This document shows, in pieces, positions 1 to 6,815 of a stretch of 9,678 bases of DNA; position 1 is the first letter of the stretch; each line of letters opens with the position of its first letter. The notes under the pieces are model-generated. The model had not been told where the DNA came from and did no database searches. It saw nothing but the letters and a program-made list of their open reading frames with translations. Location of the stretch: assembly GCA_023249815.1 (NCBI GenBank), contig JAHFBX010000084.1:1-9678 (forward strand). The letters run 5' to 3'. Both the position numbers and the translations under genes were made by a program. Source of the stretch: Candidatus Eiseniibacteriota bacterium (GTDB taxonomy: Bacteria; Eisenbacteria; RBG-16-71-46).

Positions 1-386
1 GGGATGCCCGCGGCGTAGGCCAGGCCCACCAGCGACTGGTCGCGACACTGTTCGATGAAGCCCAAGTAGTCCGCGCCGCAGCCCACCTGCACGGTTGTGC
101 CGTCGAACGCCACGTCCTCGATGGCGTTCTTTACGACGAGGCCGCGGAAGCCTTCGTCCGAAACGAGCAGGTTGCTGCCCCCGCCCAGCAGGAAGCTCGG
201 GAGTTGGAGTTCGTGCGCCGCGCGCAACGCGGCCACCAACTGATCCTGGGTTCTCGCGGCGACGAACCAATCCGCCGGGCCGCCGACGCGAAGCGTCGTG
301 TGGTGGCGCAACGGCTCCTGCGCGCGCAAGCCCTCGCCGATGGCGGCGCGCAAGCGGTCCCCGATCCCTGGTGTGCGGAATCCCAT
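1..386 (-). CDS. murB: UDP-N-acetylenolpyruvoylglucosamine reductase, N-terminal part (cut by window edge)
   Basis: MurB uses NADPH and FAD to reduce UDP-GlcNAc-enolpyruvate to UDP-N-acetylmuramate, a cytoplasmic step of peptidoglycan precursor synthesis. The visible 128 codons hold the FAD-binding half. HHTTLRVGGPADW (residues 28-40) is the usual entry motif, followed by LLGGGSNLLVSDEGFRG (66-82), the flavin-binding segment typical of the family, and GLAYAAGIP at the left edge, which normally continues as GTVGGA. The spacing matches Bacillus-type (type II) MurB rather than the E. coli form. I chose ATG at 384-386 because it leaves about 28 residues before HTT, as in homologues. The frame stays open upstream to an ATG at 501-503 and a GTG at 516-518, but that extension looks non-coding. 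No strong Shine-Dalgarno is visible. The C-terminal catalytic part lies outside the window. It is transcribed away from the selenoprotein gene. Confidence 0.93.
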   Translation of the reverse strand, partial: MGFRTPGIGDRLRAAIGEGLRAQEPLRHHTTLRVGGPADWFVAARTQDQLVAALRAAHELQLPSFLLGGGSNLLVSDEGFRGLVVKNAIEDVAFDGTTVQVGCGADYLGFIEQCRDQSLVGLAYAAGI

Positions 387-545
387 GCGTCCAGATTGCC
401 CGCGACGTTCGCCACGGTCAAACGAGTGGCGGCTGAGTTCTCCGTCCAAACCGACGGGCGCCCGCACGAGGATCGCGCGAATCTCGCCACGGGCGCTTCG
501 CATCTTGTAGGCTGTCACGCGTCGGCTCGTGGCGCGGTCCTACAC

Positions 546-551
546 AGGAGG
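546..551 (+). promoter_or_regulatory. Ribosome binding site of the selenoprotein gene
   Basis: AGGAGG, a perfect Shine-Dalgarno core, sits 5 nt before the ATG at 557-559. It supports this start codon and so a reading frame that contains the internal TGA. The 170-bp gap between murB and this gene (387-556) shows no other clear feature; promoters for both divergent genes should lie in it. Confidence 0.85.
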
Positions 552-556
552 TGCGC

Positions 557-775
557 ATGACGGTGGACATCCTCTACTGCGGGCAGTGAGGCTACCTGCC
601 CCGGGCCTCCGGTCTGGCGGCCGAGATCAGGAAGCAGCGAGGAGTCGACGCGACACTCACGCGTGGCAGTGGCGGCGTGTTCGAGGTGACCGTGGACGGT
701 CAGCTCGTGTTCTCGAAGAAGCAGGAAGGCCGGTTCCCGGACACTGAAGAGGTGCTCGCCCACCTGCCGGTCTGA
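557..775 (+). CDS. SelW-like (Rdx family) selenoprotein with in-frame TGA as selenocysteine
   Basis: Reading through TGA at 587-589 gives 72 residues starting MTVDILYCGQ-U-GYLPRASG and ending VLAHLPV, with a TGA stop at 773-775. The CGQU motif (residues 8-11) on the first beta strand is the CxxU redox motif of the thioredoxin-like Rdx family (SelW, SelT, SelH, SelV). YCGxUGY, the later VFEVTVDGQLVFSKK (about 43-57), GRFPDTEEV and the short length all fit SelW, whose vertebrate form has YCGAUGYKPK and a similar FEVxVxGKLIHSKK strand. The preserved frame on both sides of the TGA, the strong AGGAGG before the ATG and a SECIS-like hairpin after the TGA argue against a simple nonsense mutation. 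Rdx proteins are cytosolic thiol/selenol oxidoreductases, and their exact partners in bacteria are poorly known. Automated callers would miss this gene or truncate it at 10 codons. The alternative is a decayed CxxC homologue or a sequencing error. The SelA, SelB, SelC and SelD machinery must be encoded elsewhere. Confidence 0.9.
604..622 (+). promoter_or_regulatory. Candidate bacterial SECIS element (selenocysteine insertion hairpin)
   Basis: The 19 nt GGCCTCCGGTCTGGCGGCC fold as GGCC pairing with GGCC, one U608/C618 mismatch, CC pairing with GG, and a five-base apical loop GGUCU (611-615). The loop starts 22 nt after the UGA. Bacterial SECIS elements sit inside the coding region just 3' of the UGA, with a short apical loop that has G in the first two positions. 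The E. coli fdhF loop, bound by SelB, also contains GGUCU and has an unpaired U below the loop. Here the unpaired U608 is in a similar place, and the loop G-U lies one codon further from the UGA than in fdhF. CCTG (595-598) and CAGG (628-631) could add an outer stem. An alternative fold, CCGG 601-604 with CCGG 609-612 and loop GCCU, exists. SelB binding is not shown. Confidence 0.72.
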
Positions 776-776
776 T

Positions 777-795
777 GCGCGCTGTCGTGACGCGC
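777..795. terminator. Possible hairpin terminator between convergent genes
   Basis: GCGCG (777-781) pairs with CGCGC (791-795) around a 9-nt loop. It fills most of the 22-bp gap between the selenoprotein stop and the stop of the facing gene. There is no T-tract on either strand, so this is weak evidence for a terminator. Confidence 0.3.
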
Positions 796-797
796 GG

Positions 798-1157
798 TCA
801 CTCGCCGGGCCGCTCGAGACGAAGCGCGAAGCGCCGTTCGTCGAGCTTCTCGAACACGATGCTGACGCCGGGCTCGAGCCCGTGGTCGCGGCACCACTTC
901 ATCATGCCGGGGCCCTTCGGCGAGCGCGGCCGGAACACCCAGGTGCCGAACTGGATGTCGGTCTCGAACGACCAGCCGAGATCGGTTTCGAGGACGATCG
1001 TCTTCACCTCGTAGGGCCGCGGCGCGTCGGACGGCCCACGCGGGCCGATGGCGTCGCGCGGGAAGAACTCGAGGATGTCCCACAGCGGCACGTTCCGCTG
1101 CGTGAACGTCCACACGTCCTCGGGACCGCGGACGGGGATGCGCGCGATCGCGCTCAT
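798..1157 (-). CDS. Small protein of 119 residues, possible B3-like fold, function unknown
   Basis: I do not recognise this as a named family. The protein is soluble, with no signal peptide or membrane segment, and its codon use matches its neighbours. The frame is likely real because it fits closely between its neighbours and reads as normal protein. Its second half resembles the C-terminal part of B3-type DNA-binding domains: FFPRDAIG (31-38), a WSFETDI strand (62-68), then GPGMMKWCRDHGLEPGVSIVFEKL (about 82-105). The last matches the pattern of a helix, an xxGLxxGD-like turn and a VxFE strand, although the turn has GV rather than GD. A beta-barrel DNA- or ligand-binding protein is a guess. 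It begins 49 bp after the S9 peptidase stop on the same strand, so it may be the last gene of that run. The Shine-Dalgarno is weak. Confidence 0.68.
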   Translation of the reverse strand: MSAIARIPVRGPEDVWTFTQRNVPLWDILEFFPRDAIGPRGPSDAPRPYEVKTIVLETDLGWSFETDIQFGTWVFRPRSPKGPGMMKWCRDHGLEPGVSIVFEKLDERRFALRLERPGE

Positions 1158-1206
1158 CGGCGTCCGCTCGCGGCCGCTCGCTCGCGATCGCGAAGCGGCG
1201 GTCGGC

Positions 1207-3459
1207 TCACGGCCGGGGCGGCGCTGCGTCGCCCACGCCGCCCAGCTCGCGTTTCAGGAACTCGAGCGCGCGCGCGTAGTACTGGCGCACCTGCTCGGGT
1301 GCCGTCACCACGTGCGTCTGGCCCGGGAGCGGCAGGAACTCGTACTTCTTGCCGGCGCGGTTCAGCGTCGCGCACAGCTTGAGGCTGTTGACGAAGTACA
1401 CGTTGTCGTCGGCGGTGCCGTGCACGATGAGCAGCGGCCGCGACAGCTCCCCTGCCTTGAGCAGCGCCGAGCTGCGCGTGTAGGCCGCCGAGTCGGCGGG
1501 CGGCACGCCCAGGTAGCGCTCGGTGTAGAACGTGTCGTAGTCGTGCCAGTCCACGACCGGCGCGCCCGCGACCGCGGCGCGGTAGACCTCGGGCGCCCAT
1601 TCCACGGCCTGCGCCGCGTAGTAGCCGCCGAACGACCAGCCCAGCGCTCCCACGCGCGAGCCGTCCATCTCGACGTGCCGCGCGCACAGCTCGGCGAGCG
1701 CCGCGCGCAGGTAGGCGAGCGCGGGTCCGATCAGGTCGCCACGGATGGCGCGTTCGAACGAGCGCCCGCGGCCGGGTGTGCCGCGGCCGTCCACCGTGAC
1801 CACGATGAAGCCCTGGTCGGCGAGCCACTGTTCGAGCAGGTACTGCCGGCCCGCGCGCAGCACGCGCTGGGAGTGCGGTCCGGCGTAGGCCCAGTCGATC
1901 ACCGGGTAGCGCCGGCCAGGCTGGAAGTCGCTCGGGCGCACGATGAACGCGCGCAGCGAATCGGGACCCACGCGCGTCCACTCCACGTTCGGTTCCACGC
2001 CGGGCGCTTCGGCCACCGATCGCAGCTCGCCGAGCCGGTGGTCGCTCGCGTCCTCGACGATCCAGCGTGGCGCGCCCTGCTCCGGCTTGAGGCTGCGCAC
2101 GCGCAACGCTACGTTCTTCGAGAACACCGCCGCCTCGACGCCGCGCTCCGTCCCCAAGCGTCGCGCCTTCCACGGCTTCTTCAAGTCCACCGCCCAGACA
2201 TGCGGCTCGGTCGGCTCGTCGCTCGCGCTCACGTAGGCGACACGGCGCGTCTCGTCCACCGCGAGCAGCTCGCGCACGCGCAACCCCACCGGCGTGAGCC
2301 GGCGGCTGGTGGCGTCAGCCAGCTGCAGATCGAGCTGCGGACCGGTGTCGTCGCGCTCGGTGACCCACAGGAAGCTCTTGCCGTCGGCGAGCCACCACGG
2401 CGTGTTCTTGAACAGGTTGATCCATGCGGCGTCCCGCTCGCCCAGCTGCGGGGCGGTGCGTCCGGTGGCCGGGTCAACGCTCAGGAGCGACAACTGCTGC
2501 TGGCGACGATCCATGACCTGGATCGTGAGCGGGCCGGTCTCCTGCCAGCGCACGCGGCACAGGTAGGGCCACGCGGCGCGGTCCCAATCCACCCACACCG
2601 GCGCGCCGCCCGTGGCAGGGAACACTGCGAGGCGCACATCCGCGTTGCGTTCGCCGGGCCTCGGATAGGGGTTCACCTCGGGCGGCCTCGTCGGATTCGA
2701 GGGGTCCACGATCTGCAGCCGCTCCATGCCGGCGTGGTCGGTGCGCTGCACCACGAGCCAGCGCGAGTCGGGCGACCACCAATGACCCTCAAAGCGGTCC
2801 ATCTCCTCCTGCGCGACGAACTCGGGCAGGCCCCACGTGACGCCCGCGCTCTCCGGGCTCGCGATCACGCGCTCGGCGCCACTCGCCACGTCGAGCACGC
2901 GCATCTCGTTCGTGCGGACCAGCGCGACCGAGTGACCGTCGGGCGACAGCCGCGCATCCGCGGCGGACGGCAGTCCGGCGCCGCCCAGCTCGCGCGCCCG
3001 GTAGCCCGGTCGCGAGAGCAGGAACAACCGGCCGGAGTAGGGCACCAGCACGAGCTGGCCGTCGCGCGAGAGCTGGAACGCGGTCAATCCGCGCGCGGTC
3101 TGCCGCAGCCGCTCGCGCCGCGCGCGTTCCTCGGGCGAGAGCGTCTCCGTGGCACCCGCGGTGAGGCCCTGGGCCGTCGCCAGCTCGTGTTCGGCACCCG
3201 TCGCGAGGTCCCACGCCCACAGCGACTGCGCGCGGTCTCGCGGACCCGAACGCAGGAACAGCACTTCGCGTTGGTCGTTCGGGAGTGCGATGTCCACCGG
3301 CTGACCCGATCGGAAGCCTCGCGTCAGCGTGTGGCGTTCGAGGAAGTCGCTGCTGCTCGCGGCGTGCGACCGCGTGGGCCACGCCAGCGCTGCGACGGCG
3401 AACGCGAGCCCGGCCCAGCAACGGACGATGTGTCGTCGGGTCGGGGGGGTAGCGTTCAT
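1207..3459 (-). CDS. Secreted dipeptidyl peptidase IV-type S9 serine protease
   Basis: At 750 residues this is the usual length for family S9B. It should remove N-terminal dipeptides, typically X-Pro or X-Ala, from peptides outside the cytoplasm. The N-terminus has a signal peptide (RRHIVRCWAGLAFAVAALAW, then SHA before the likely cut near residue 33). A beta-propeller region (about 40-490) contains EEMDRFEGHWWSPDS (218-232), whose double Glu binds the substrate amino terminus in DPP IV. The alpha/beta hydrolase domain follows. It has YAGPHSQ (Tyr525, oxyanion), GWSFGG (nucleophile Ser609), HGTADDNV (Asp684) and GQTH (His716). Ser, Asp and His spacing closely matches mammalian DPP IV (Asp to His is 32 residues in both). 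It starts 6 bp after the stop of the flavin reductase-like gene and has no strong ribosome site of its own, so translation is probably coupled. The precise residue preference cannot be read from sequence. Confidence 0.95.
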   Translation of the reverse strand: MNATPPTRRHIVRCWAGLAFAVAALAWPTRSHAASSSDFLERHTLTRGFRSGQPVDIALPNDQREVLFLRSGPRDRAQSLWAWDLATGAEHELATAQGLTAGATETLSPEERARRERLRQTARGLTAFQLSRDGQLVLVPYSGRLFLLSRPGYRARELGGAGLPSAADARLSPDGHSVALVRTNEMRVLDVASGAERVIASPESAGVTWGLPEFVAQEEMDRFEGHWWSPDSRWLVVQRTDHAGMERLQIVDPSNPTRPPEVNPYPRPGERNADVRLAVFPATGGAPVWVDWDRAAWPYLCRVRWQETGPLTIQVMDRRQQQLSLLSVDPATGRTAPQLGERDAAWINLFKNTPWWLADGKSFLWVTERDDTGPQLDLQLADATSRRLTPVGLRVRELLAVDETRRVAYVSASDEPTEPHVWAVDLKKPWKARRLGTERGVEAAVFSKNVALRVRSLKPEQGAPRWIVEDASDHRLGELRSVAEAPGVEPNVEWTRVGPDSLRAFIVRPSDFQPGRRYPVIDWAYAGPHSQRVLRAGRQYLLEQWLADQGFIVVTVDGRGTPGRGRSFERAIRGDLIGPALAYLRAALAELCARHVEMDGSRVGALGWSFGGYYAAQAVEWAPEVYRAAVAGAPVVDWHDYDTFYTERYLGVPPADSAAYTRSSALLKAGELSRPLLIVHGTADDNVYFVNSLKLCATLNRAGKKYEFLPLPGQTHVVTAPEQVRQYYARALEFLKRELGGVGDAAPPRP

Positions 3460-3465
3460 CGCGCG

Positions 3466-4086
3466 TCAGCCCTGCGCTTCACCCGTGGCGCGCGACACGC
3501 GCGGGCGCTTGCGCCGGAGCACGGGCCCGAGCGGTGCGTAGAACTCGCCCCCCAGCCGCCCGACGGGCGCCAGCTTGGCAGCGTCCACCTTGCCGTCGGT
3601 GAGCACGTCGTCGCGCACGCGCGCCAGGATCACCTCACCCACCATGAGGACGCTGTTCCCGAGCGTGACCTCGCTGTAGAGCGTGCACTCGAGCTGGAGC
3701 GGCGACTCCGCCACGTAGGGCGGCCGCACGCGTGCGCTGGGCGCGGGCGTCAGCCCCGCCGGGCCGAACTCGCTGGTGCCGCGCGGCCAGTCACCCGCCG
3801 TGCTCACCATGGCGTCAAGCAGTGACTCGCTGACCACGTTCACCACGAACTCCTTGGTCTCGCGGATGTTTCGCAGCGTGTCCTTGGGATCACCGTCGCG
3901 AACGTTGATCGCGATGGTCACGAGCGGCGGCTCGCTCGAGACGGCGTTGAAATACGAGAACGGTGCCAGGTTCATGCCGCCGTCGCCACCGATGGTCGAC
4001 ACGAACGCGATCGGCCGTGGCACCACGGCCGAGATCAGGAATCGATAGACGTCGCTCGTGGGCAGCGCGCGCGGGTCGAGGATCAT
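3466..4086 (-). CDS. Flavin reductase-like (FMN-binding split-barrel) protein
   Basis: This 206-residue protein belongs to the flavin reductase-like/flavoredoxin group, which binds FMN and may reduce flavin with NAD(P)H or carry electrons. Family features are VVPRPIAFVSTIG (21-33), NLAPFSYFNAVSSEPPLVTI (39-58), where the FMN phosphate and ring are usually held, KDTLRNIRETKEFVVN (68-83), the later PLQLECTL strand and VGRLGGEFY (175-183) near the C-terminus. There is no signal peptide, so it is cytoplasmic. The last roughly 20 residues are a basic tail (RRKRPRVSRATGEAQG) that looks dispensable. It lies 73 bp after the cytochrome gene and 6 bp before the S9 peptidase, all on the same strand, so they may be one transcript. 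The substrate or partner oxygenase is not identifiable from context. No obvious Shine-Dalgarno precedes the ATG. Confidence 0.9.
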   Translation of the reverse strand: MILDPRALPTSDVYRFLISAVVPRPIAFVSTIGGDGGMNLAPFSYFNAVSSEPPLVTIAINVRDGDPKDTLRNIRETKEFVVNVVSESLLDAMVSTAGDWPRGTSEFGPAGLTPAPSARVRPPYVAESPLQLECTLYSEVTLGNSVLMVGEVILARVRDDVLTDGKVDAAKLAPVGRLGGEFYAPLGPVLRRKRPRVSRATGEAQG

Positions 4087-4159
4087 GCGGCCAGTCTACG
4101 GGATTCGCTGGAGCGCGGCGGTCGCCGTGGGAGATACATGCTCGCGTCGGACGCCGCGA

Positions 4160-4753
4160 TCAGCGTGGACCTCCCGGAGCGGGGCCGCCGCGTTGGCTCG
4201 CCATCGGCCCGGTGCCCGGCCGCGCCACTCCGCGATGGCACGTGCCGCAGTTGACGCCTGGTTTCTCGCTCTTGATGTTCTTGATCGCCGGCAGGAGCTC
4301 GTCGTTGATCTTGCCTGTCAAGACCATCATGTCGCGCGCGATCTGCTTCGTGGGCTTGTCCTCCTCGTCCCAGTGGCCGAGCACGTGGCAGTGCTGGCAG
4401 CGCACGCCCAGCGAGCGGCCGTAGCCCAGGTTCATCCGACGCAGCAGGTTCTCCACCGTGATGCCCTTCAGGATCTTGATGTTCTTGAACACGCTCTCGG
4501 CCGGAGCGCCCTCCTTGCCGGCGTACTTCTGCATCAGCTCCTTCGCGAGGCTGTCGCGCTCGGCCACGAACGAGTCCACGGGCGCGGACATCATGCCGCC
4601 CGGGGGACGGCCGCCGGGAGCACCGCCCGGAGGGGTGCCGGGAGGCCCGCCTGGTGTGCCGCCCGGGGGCTGGGCGCCCACGCTGTGAATGAAGGACAGG
4701 CTTGCGGCGATGACGAACACGACTGCGGCCAACCCCACGACGATGCGACGCAT
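4160..4753 (-). CDS. Exported dihaem cytochrome c, photosynthetic reaction-centre cytochrome-like family
   Basis: The 197-residue protein has an N-terminal signal or anchor (MRRIVVGLAAVVFVIAASLS) followed by a Pro/Gly-rich stretch (about 28-55, repeats of PGG, PGGPP and PPGG) that should be a flexible tether. The globular part has two CxxCH haem-attachment sites, CQHCH (119-123) and CGTCH (169-173). The pattern SVFKNIKILKGITVENLLRR, MNLGYGRSLGVRC, then KPTKQIARDMMVLTGKIN and VNCGTCHRG matches the cytochrome subunit family of reaction centres. In many non-photosynthetic bacteria such small versions occur with unknown partners. It probably acts as a periplasmic electron carrier; nothing photosynthetic is nearby. 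The C-terminus repeats the linker style (GGPAPGGPR). ATG at 4751-4753 is chosen because GGAGG (4758-4762 on the complementary strand) lies 4 nt upstream. It heads the minus-strand run that continues to the flavin reductase-like gene. Confidence 0.92.
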   Translation of the reverse strand: MRRIVVGLAAVVFVIAASLSFIHSVGAQPPGGTPGGPPGTPPGGAPGGRPPGGMMSAPVDSFVAERDSLAKELMQKYAGKEGAPAESVFKNIKILKGITVENLLRRMNLGYGRSLGVRCQHCHVLGHWDEEDKPTKQIARDMMVLTGKINDELLPAIKNIKSEKPGVNCGTCHRGVARPGTGPMASQRGGPAPGGPR

Positions 4754-5027
4754 GCGTCCTCCACTTGCGGCCCCATGCCGCGGACCGTGGACCTTGAACT
4801 CGAGCGCCGACCCGGCGCCACGGGGGAGCCGACGAAGGTGGCGGAATCTCCGACCAGCGCTCTTTACGGCTCGCACGAGTACCACATCACGGGTCGACAC
4901 CGGTATCATGCCGCGCTCTTCCTGACTCCTGCCCCGCTCACGCCGATGCTCCGCGCGCGGGCGCCGGCCCGCCGCACGCGGGCCGCGCCTCACCGGGCCC
5001 CACCCCGCTTCGAAAGCCCCAACCCCC
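4754..5027. other. Divergent intergenic region between cytochrome gene and ychF remnant
   Basis: These 274 bp hold the cytochrome ribosome site (4758-4762) and presumably promoters in both directions. A TATCAT hexamer at 4904-4909 on the plus strand, followed by GCCGCGC, could be a -10 element for ychF, but no convincing -35 is at the right distance. The part 4945-5000 is extremely GC-rich and can form hairpins. No gene is supported, although frames on both strands run through it. Confidence 0.4.
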
Positions 5028-5468
5028 ATGCTCAGAGCCGGAATCGTCGGTCTGCCCAACGTGGGCAAGTCCGCGCTGTTCAACGCCGTGACCCACACGC
5101 GCAAGGCGGAAGCAGCGAATTTCCCGTGCTGCACCATCGACCCGAACGTCGGCATCGTCACGGTCCCCGCTGCGCGCCTGGCCGAGCTGCGGAGGATCGC
5201 CAAGGCGGACGTCGTCATCCCCGCGGTCATCGATTTCGTAGTCATCGCCGGCCTGGTGAAGGGCGCGAGCCAGGGCGAAGGGCTCGGCAACAAGTTCCTC
5301 ACCCACATCCGCGAGGTGGACGCCCGTGAACGAGGTGCAGGGGTACGTCAACACGTGCGTGGACGATCCACGCCGGCGACACCGCGCTCAGCCAGGCTCT
5401 ACCGCATGGAGGGCAAGGACCACGTCGTGGCCGACGGTGACGTGATGCTGCTCAAGTTCGCGGTGTGA
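5028..5468 (+). pseudogene. ychF: Degraded ychF: P-loop ATPase of the Obg/YchF family with middle deleted
   Basis: Intact YchF (OLA1 group) is about 360-370 residues, binds ribosomes and hydrolyses ATP. Here codons 1-99 are clearly YchF: MLRAGIVGLPNVGKS (G1, Gly8-Ser15), FPCCTIDPNVG (32-42), AGLVKGASQGEGLGNKFL (74-91), HIREVDA (93-99). After about 5324 homology stops. AWTIHAGDTALSQ, which resembles the conserved RAWTIxxGxxAPQAAG segment near the C-terminal TGS domain, is found at 5357-5395 in a different frame. The true C-terminus (YRMEGKDHVVADGDVMLLKFAV) resumes in the first frame at 5400-5468. So roughly 200 residues are missing, including the nucleotide-specificity region and coiled coil. 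The G3 motif reads VIAG instead of DxAG (Val72, codon 5241-5243). A 146-residue read-through frame remains but should not be functional. An assembly collapse could mimic the deletions but not easily the Val72 change. The last 17 bp overlap pepT. Confidence 0.85.
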
Positions 5469-6720
5469 CCTTGTCGCCGGCCCACGCCCGCGCCAGGTTC
5501 AGGAGCACGCGCACGGACGCCTCCATGTCCTGGACCGAGATCCACTCGAGGCGCGAGTGGAACCGGTGCTGGCCGGTGAAGATGTTCGGCGTCGGAAGCC
5601 CCATCTCGGTGAGGATCGAGCCGTCCGTGCCGCCGCGGATGCGGCTGTTCACGGGCGTGATGCCGGCCTCCCGGACCGCCTCGCGCGCCAGCTCGACCAC
5701 CTTGGGGTGGTGCGACAGCACGTCGCGCATGTTGCGGTAGCTCGCGGTCACCTCGAACGACACGCTCGAGCCGGGCCAGTCTTTCACGGTCTCTTGCGCG
5801 AGCTTCCGGAGCAGGTCCTCGTTCGCTGCCAGCTCCTTCGTCTCGAAGTCGCGGATGATGAACTTGACGCTCGTGCGGTCCACCGTGGCGTCCACGTTGT
5901 TCGGGTGCACGAATCCCTCGCGATCGCGCGTCGTCTCGGGTGACAGCGATGTTCGCGGCAGCCGGCTCACGAAGTCCGCCGCCACCTTGATTGCGTTCAC
6001 CATGACACCCTGCGCGAATCCGGGATGCGTGTTGCGCCCCTGGAACGTGACGATCATCGAATCGGCGCTGAACGTCTCGGCCTCGACTGTGCCGAGCGCC
6101 GCGCCGTCGAGCGTGTAGGCGCAGTGCGCCCCGAAGCGCGCGACGTCGAAGTGGCGTACGCCGCGGCCGATCTCCTCGTCCGGTGTGAACGAGACGCGGA
6201 TCGGCCCATGCACGAGCTCCGGACGCTTCACGAACTGCTCCACGGCTGCCATCACCACGGCCACGCCGGACTTGTCGTCGGCGCCGAGCAGCGTGGTGCC
6301 CGATGCGGTGACGATGTCCTCGCCCTTCTTGCCCGCGAGGTGCGCGTCCTCGCGCGGGGACAGTACCGCGCTCGCGTCGTCGGGGAGCACCAGGTCGCGG
6401 CCATCGTAGTCGCGGTGCACGATCGGTTTCACGTTGGCGCCGCTCATCTCGGGCGAGGTGTCCACATGGGCGAGGTAGCCGATCACGGGAGCGCGTTCGT
6501 GTCCGGGCGTGGCGGGAAGCGTCGCCATGACGATACCGAACTCGTCCCGCGTCGCGTCGGCGAGGCCGAGCGCTTTCAACTCGGCCACGAGCTGGTCCAG
6601 GAGCACCAGCTGCTTCGCGGTGCTGGGAATGGTGGTCGAGGTGGGATCCGACGTGGTGTCCACCTGGACGTAGCGCAGGAAGCGCTCGAGGACCGAAGTC
6701 TGCTGCGAGGTGGCGGGCAT
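5452..6720 (-). CDS. pepT: Peptidase T, tripeptide aminopeptidase (M20B)
   Basis: This 422-residue cytoplasmic di-zinc aminopeptidase removes the N-terminal residue from tripeptides. All expected residues are visible: GYLAHVDTSPEMSG with His85 and Asp87, GADDKSG with Asp148 bridging the metals, PDEEIG with catalytic Glu182 and ligand Glu183, TLDG with Asp205, and FHSRLEW with His388. Their spacing follows E. coli PepT with an offset of 7-9 residues. NTHPG and the RGGTDGSILTEMGLPTPN block (362-379) are also family marks; the length is typical. ATG at 6718-6720 has AGGGAGA (6725-6731 on the complementary strand) 4 nt upstream. The gene diverges from the POT peptide transporter across 231 bp, which suggests co-regulated uptake and hydrolysis of short peptides. 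Its 3' end overlaps the ychF remnant tail by 17 bp, convergently, with no room for a separate terminator. Confidence 0.97.
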   Translation of the reverse strand: MPATSQQTSVLERFLRYVQVDTTSDPTSTTIPSTAKQLVLLDQLVAELKALGLADATRDEFGIVMATLPATPGHERAPVIGYLAHVDTSPEMSGANVKPIVHRDYDGRDLVLPDDASAVLSPREDAHLAGKKGEDIVTASGTTLLGADDKSGVAVVMAAVEQFVKRPELVHGPIRVSFTPDEEIGRGVRHFDVARFGAHCAYTLDGAALGTVEAETFSADSMIVTFQGRNTHPGFAQGVMVNAIKVAADFVSRLPRTSLSPETTRDREGFVHPNNVDATVDRTSVKFIIRDFETKELAANEDLLRKLAQETVKDWPGSSVSFEVTASYRNMRDVLSHHPKVVELAREAVREAGITPVNSRIRGGTDGSILTEMGLPTPNIFTGQHRFHSRLEWISVQDMEASVRVLLNLARAWAGDKVTPRT

Positions 6721-6815
6721 GGGCTCTCCCTGGAGCAGGTCGTGAAAGCGTGCGGGTCCCCCACGACTCTAGCGGCCCCCGCCGGCCGCCGCACGTGGCG
6801 ATTTCGTGCCCGGGT

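Noticed and set aside
131..490. Minus-strand 119-codon frame near the left edge
   Set aside because: It is a different frame from MurB, has unlikely composition and is overlapped by clear MurB sequence.
557..589. Reading the TGA at 587-589 as the true stop or as a simple nonsense mutation
   Set aside because: Downstream codons continue a SelW-like protein in the same frame to a natural stop, the TGA sits exactly at the U of CxxU, and a SECIS-like hairpin follows.
1048..3825. A 925-codon plus-strand open frame antisense to the S9 peptidase
   Set aside because: It is rich in Arg, Ala and His with no recognisable domain, while the opposite strand encodes a protease with complete catalytic residues. 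It is a high-GC shadow.
4160..5308. A 382-codon version of the cytochrome with a long N-terminal extension
   Set aside because: The extra part is antisense to the ychF start and carries no domain. ATG 4753 has GGAGG in front and begins the signal sequence.
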